Assembly: GCA_024279575.1 (NCBI GenBank)
Contig: JAJRRJ010000162.1
Location: forward strand, 1 to 6,849
Direction of reading: 5' to 3'
From: Alphaproteobacteria bacterium
Lineage (GTDB): Bacteria; Pseudomonadota; Alphaproteobacteria; Rhizobiales; Devosiaceae
Length of the DNA: 6,849 nt
The position numbers and the translations under genes are program-made. The notes below the pieces were generated by a model that saw only the letters and a list, made by a program, of their open reading frames with translations, had not been told where the DNA came from and did not search any database. Shown here piece by piece: positions 6,767 through 6,849 of this stretch (positions within the stretch are counted from its first letter, which is position 1; each line of letters starts with the position of its first letter).

Positions 6767-6849
6767 TCCAACACCTCAATTACAGGGATATTGGGCGCTA
6801 TCGCCGCATCAAATCCGGCCATTTCAATTTCAAGATTGTCGGTATCAAA
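6763..6849 (-). CDS. DUF2460 distal tail protein, last 28 codons (cut by window edge)
   Basis: The final 28 residues and TGA of a gene entering from the right edge are present. They read FDTDNLEIEMAGFDAAIAPN followed by IPVIEVLE, which is the usual C-terminus of DUF2460 proteins (FDTDRL, then an acidic stretch, then IPxIEV). In RcGTA the DUF2460 gene (gp12, distal tail protein) lies directly before the DUF2163 gene, exactly as here. Its TGA overlaps the next ATG as ATGA. The fragment is short, so the call rests on this ending plus gene order. Confidence 0.8.
   Translation of the reverse strand, partial: FDTDNLEIEMAGFDAAIAPNIPVIEVLE

Overview
The window reads as part of a chromosome from an alphaproteobacterium, most likely Hyphomicrobiales/Rhizobiales. 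Three things suggest this: a tail module of the RcGTA-like gene transfer agent (GTA) family (DUF2460, DUF2163, NlpC/P60 peptidase, then the very long GTA TIM-barrel 'megatron'), a FeuP-type response regulator, and a small secreted FeuN-like protein just before it. Base composition looks moderate (about half G+C by eye, not computed). The genus cannot be fixed from this sequence.

Every real gene is on the minus strand, so transcription runs from high to low coordinates. From the right edge: the last 28 codons of a DUF2460 tail protein (6763-6849); the DUF2163 tail hub protein (5876-6766), joined by an ATGA overlap; an NlpC/P60 tail peptidase (5448-5879), joined by a TTGA overlap; the megatron gene (1597-5442); a GH108 endolysin with a holin-like membrane tail (795-1571); a small secreted FeuN/PepSY-like protein (408-734); and the start of a FeuP/OmpR-type response regulator (1-374, cut by the window edge). 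Coding density is very high. The largest gaps are 60 bp (735-794), 33 bp (375-407) and 25 bp (1572-1596), and no strong terminator is visible in any of them.

The first four genes would build the distal tail: hub, peptidoglycan-cutting peptidase, and the long tip protein that handles the recipient envelope. The endolysin/holin-like gene would release particles from the producer cell. The last two genes look like a separate host regulatory unit: a periplasmic inhibitor plus a response regulator, whose sensor kinase would lie beyond the left edge.

Two points stand out. First, the megatron frame is interrupted by a single in-frame TAA at 2623-2625. The remaining 341 codons continue in the same frame with no other lesion, and the combined length (about 1,281 codons) is what an intact megatron should have. 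Second, the holin-like domain fused to the endolysin has its own ATG preceded by a well-placed AAAGGA, so the gene may also make a separate 61-residue holin-like protein. I did not find an unknown defence system, CRISPR array, RNA gene or insertion sequence here.
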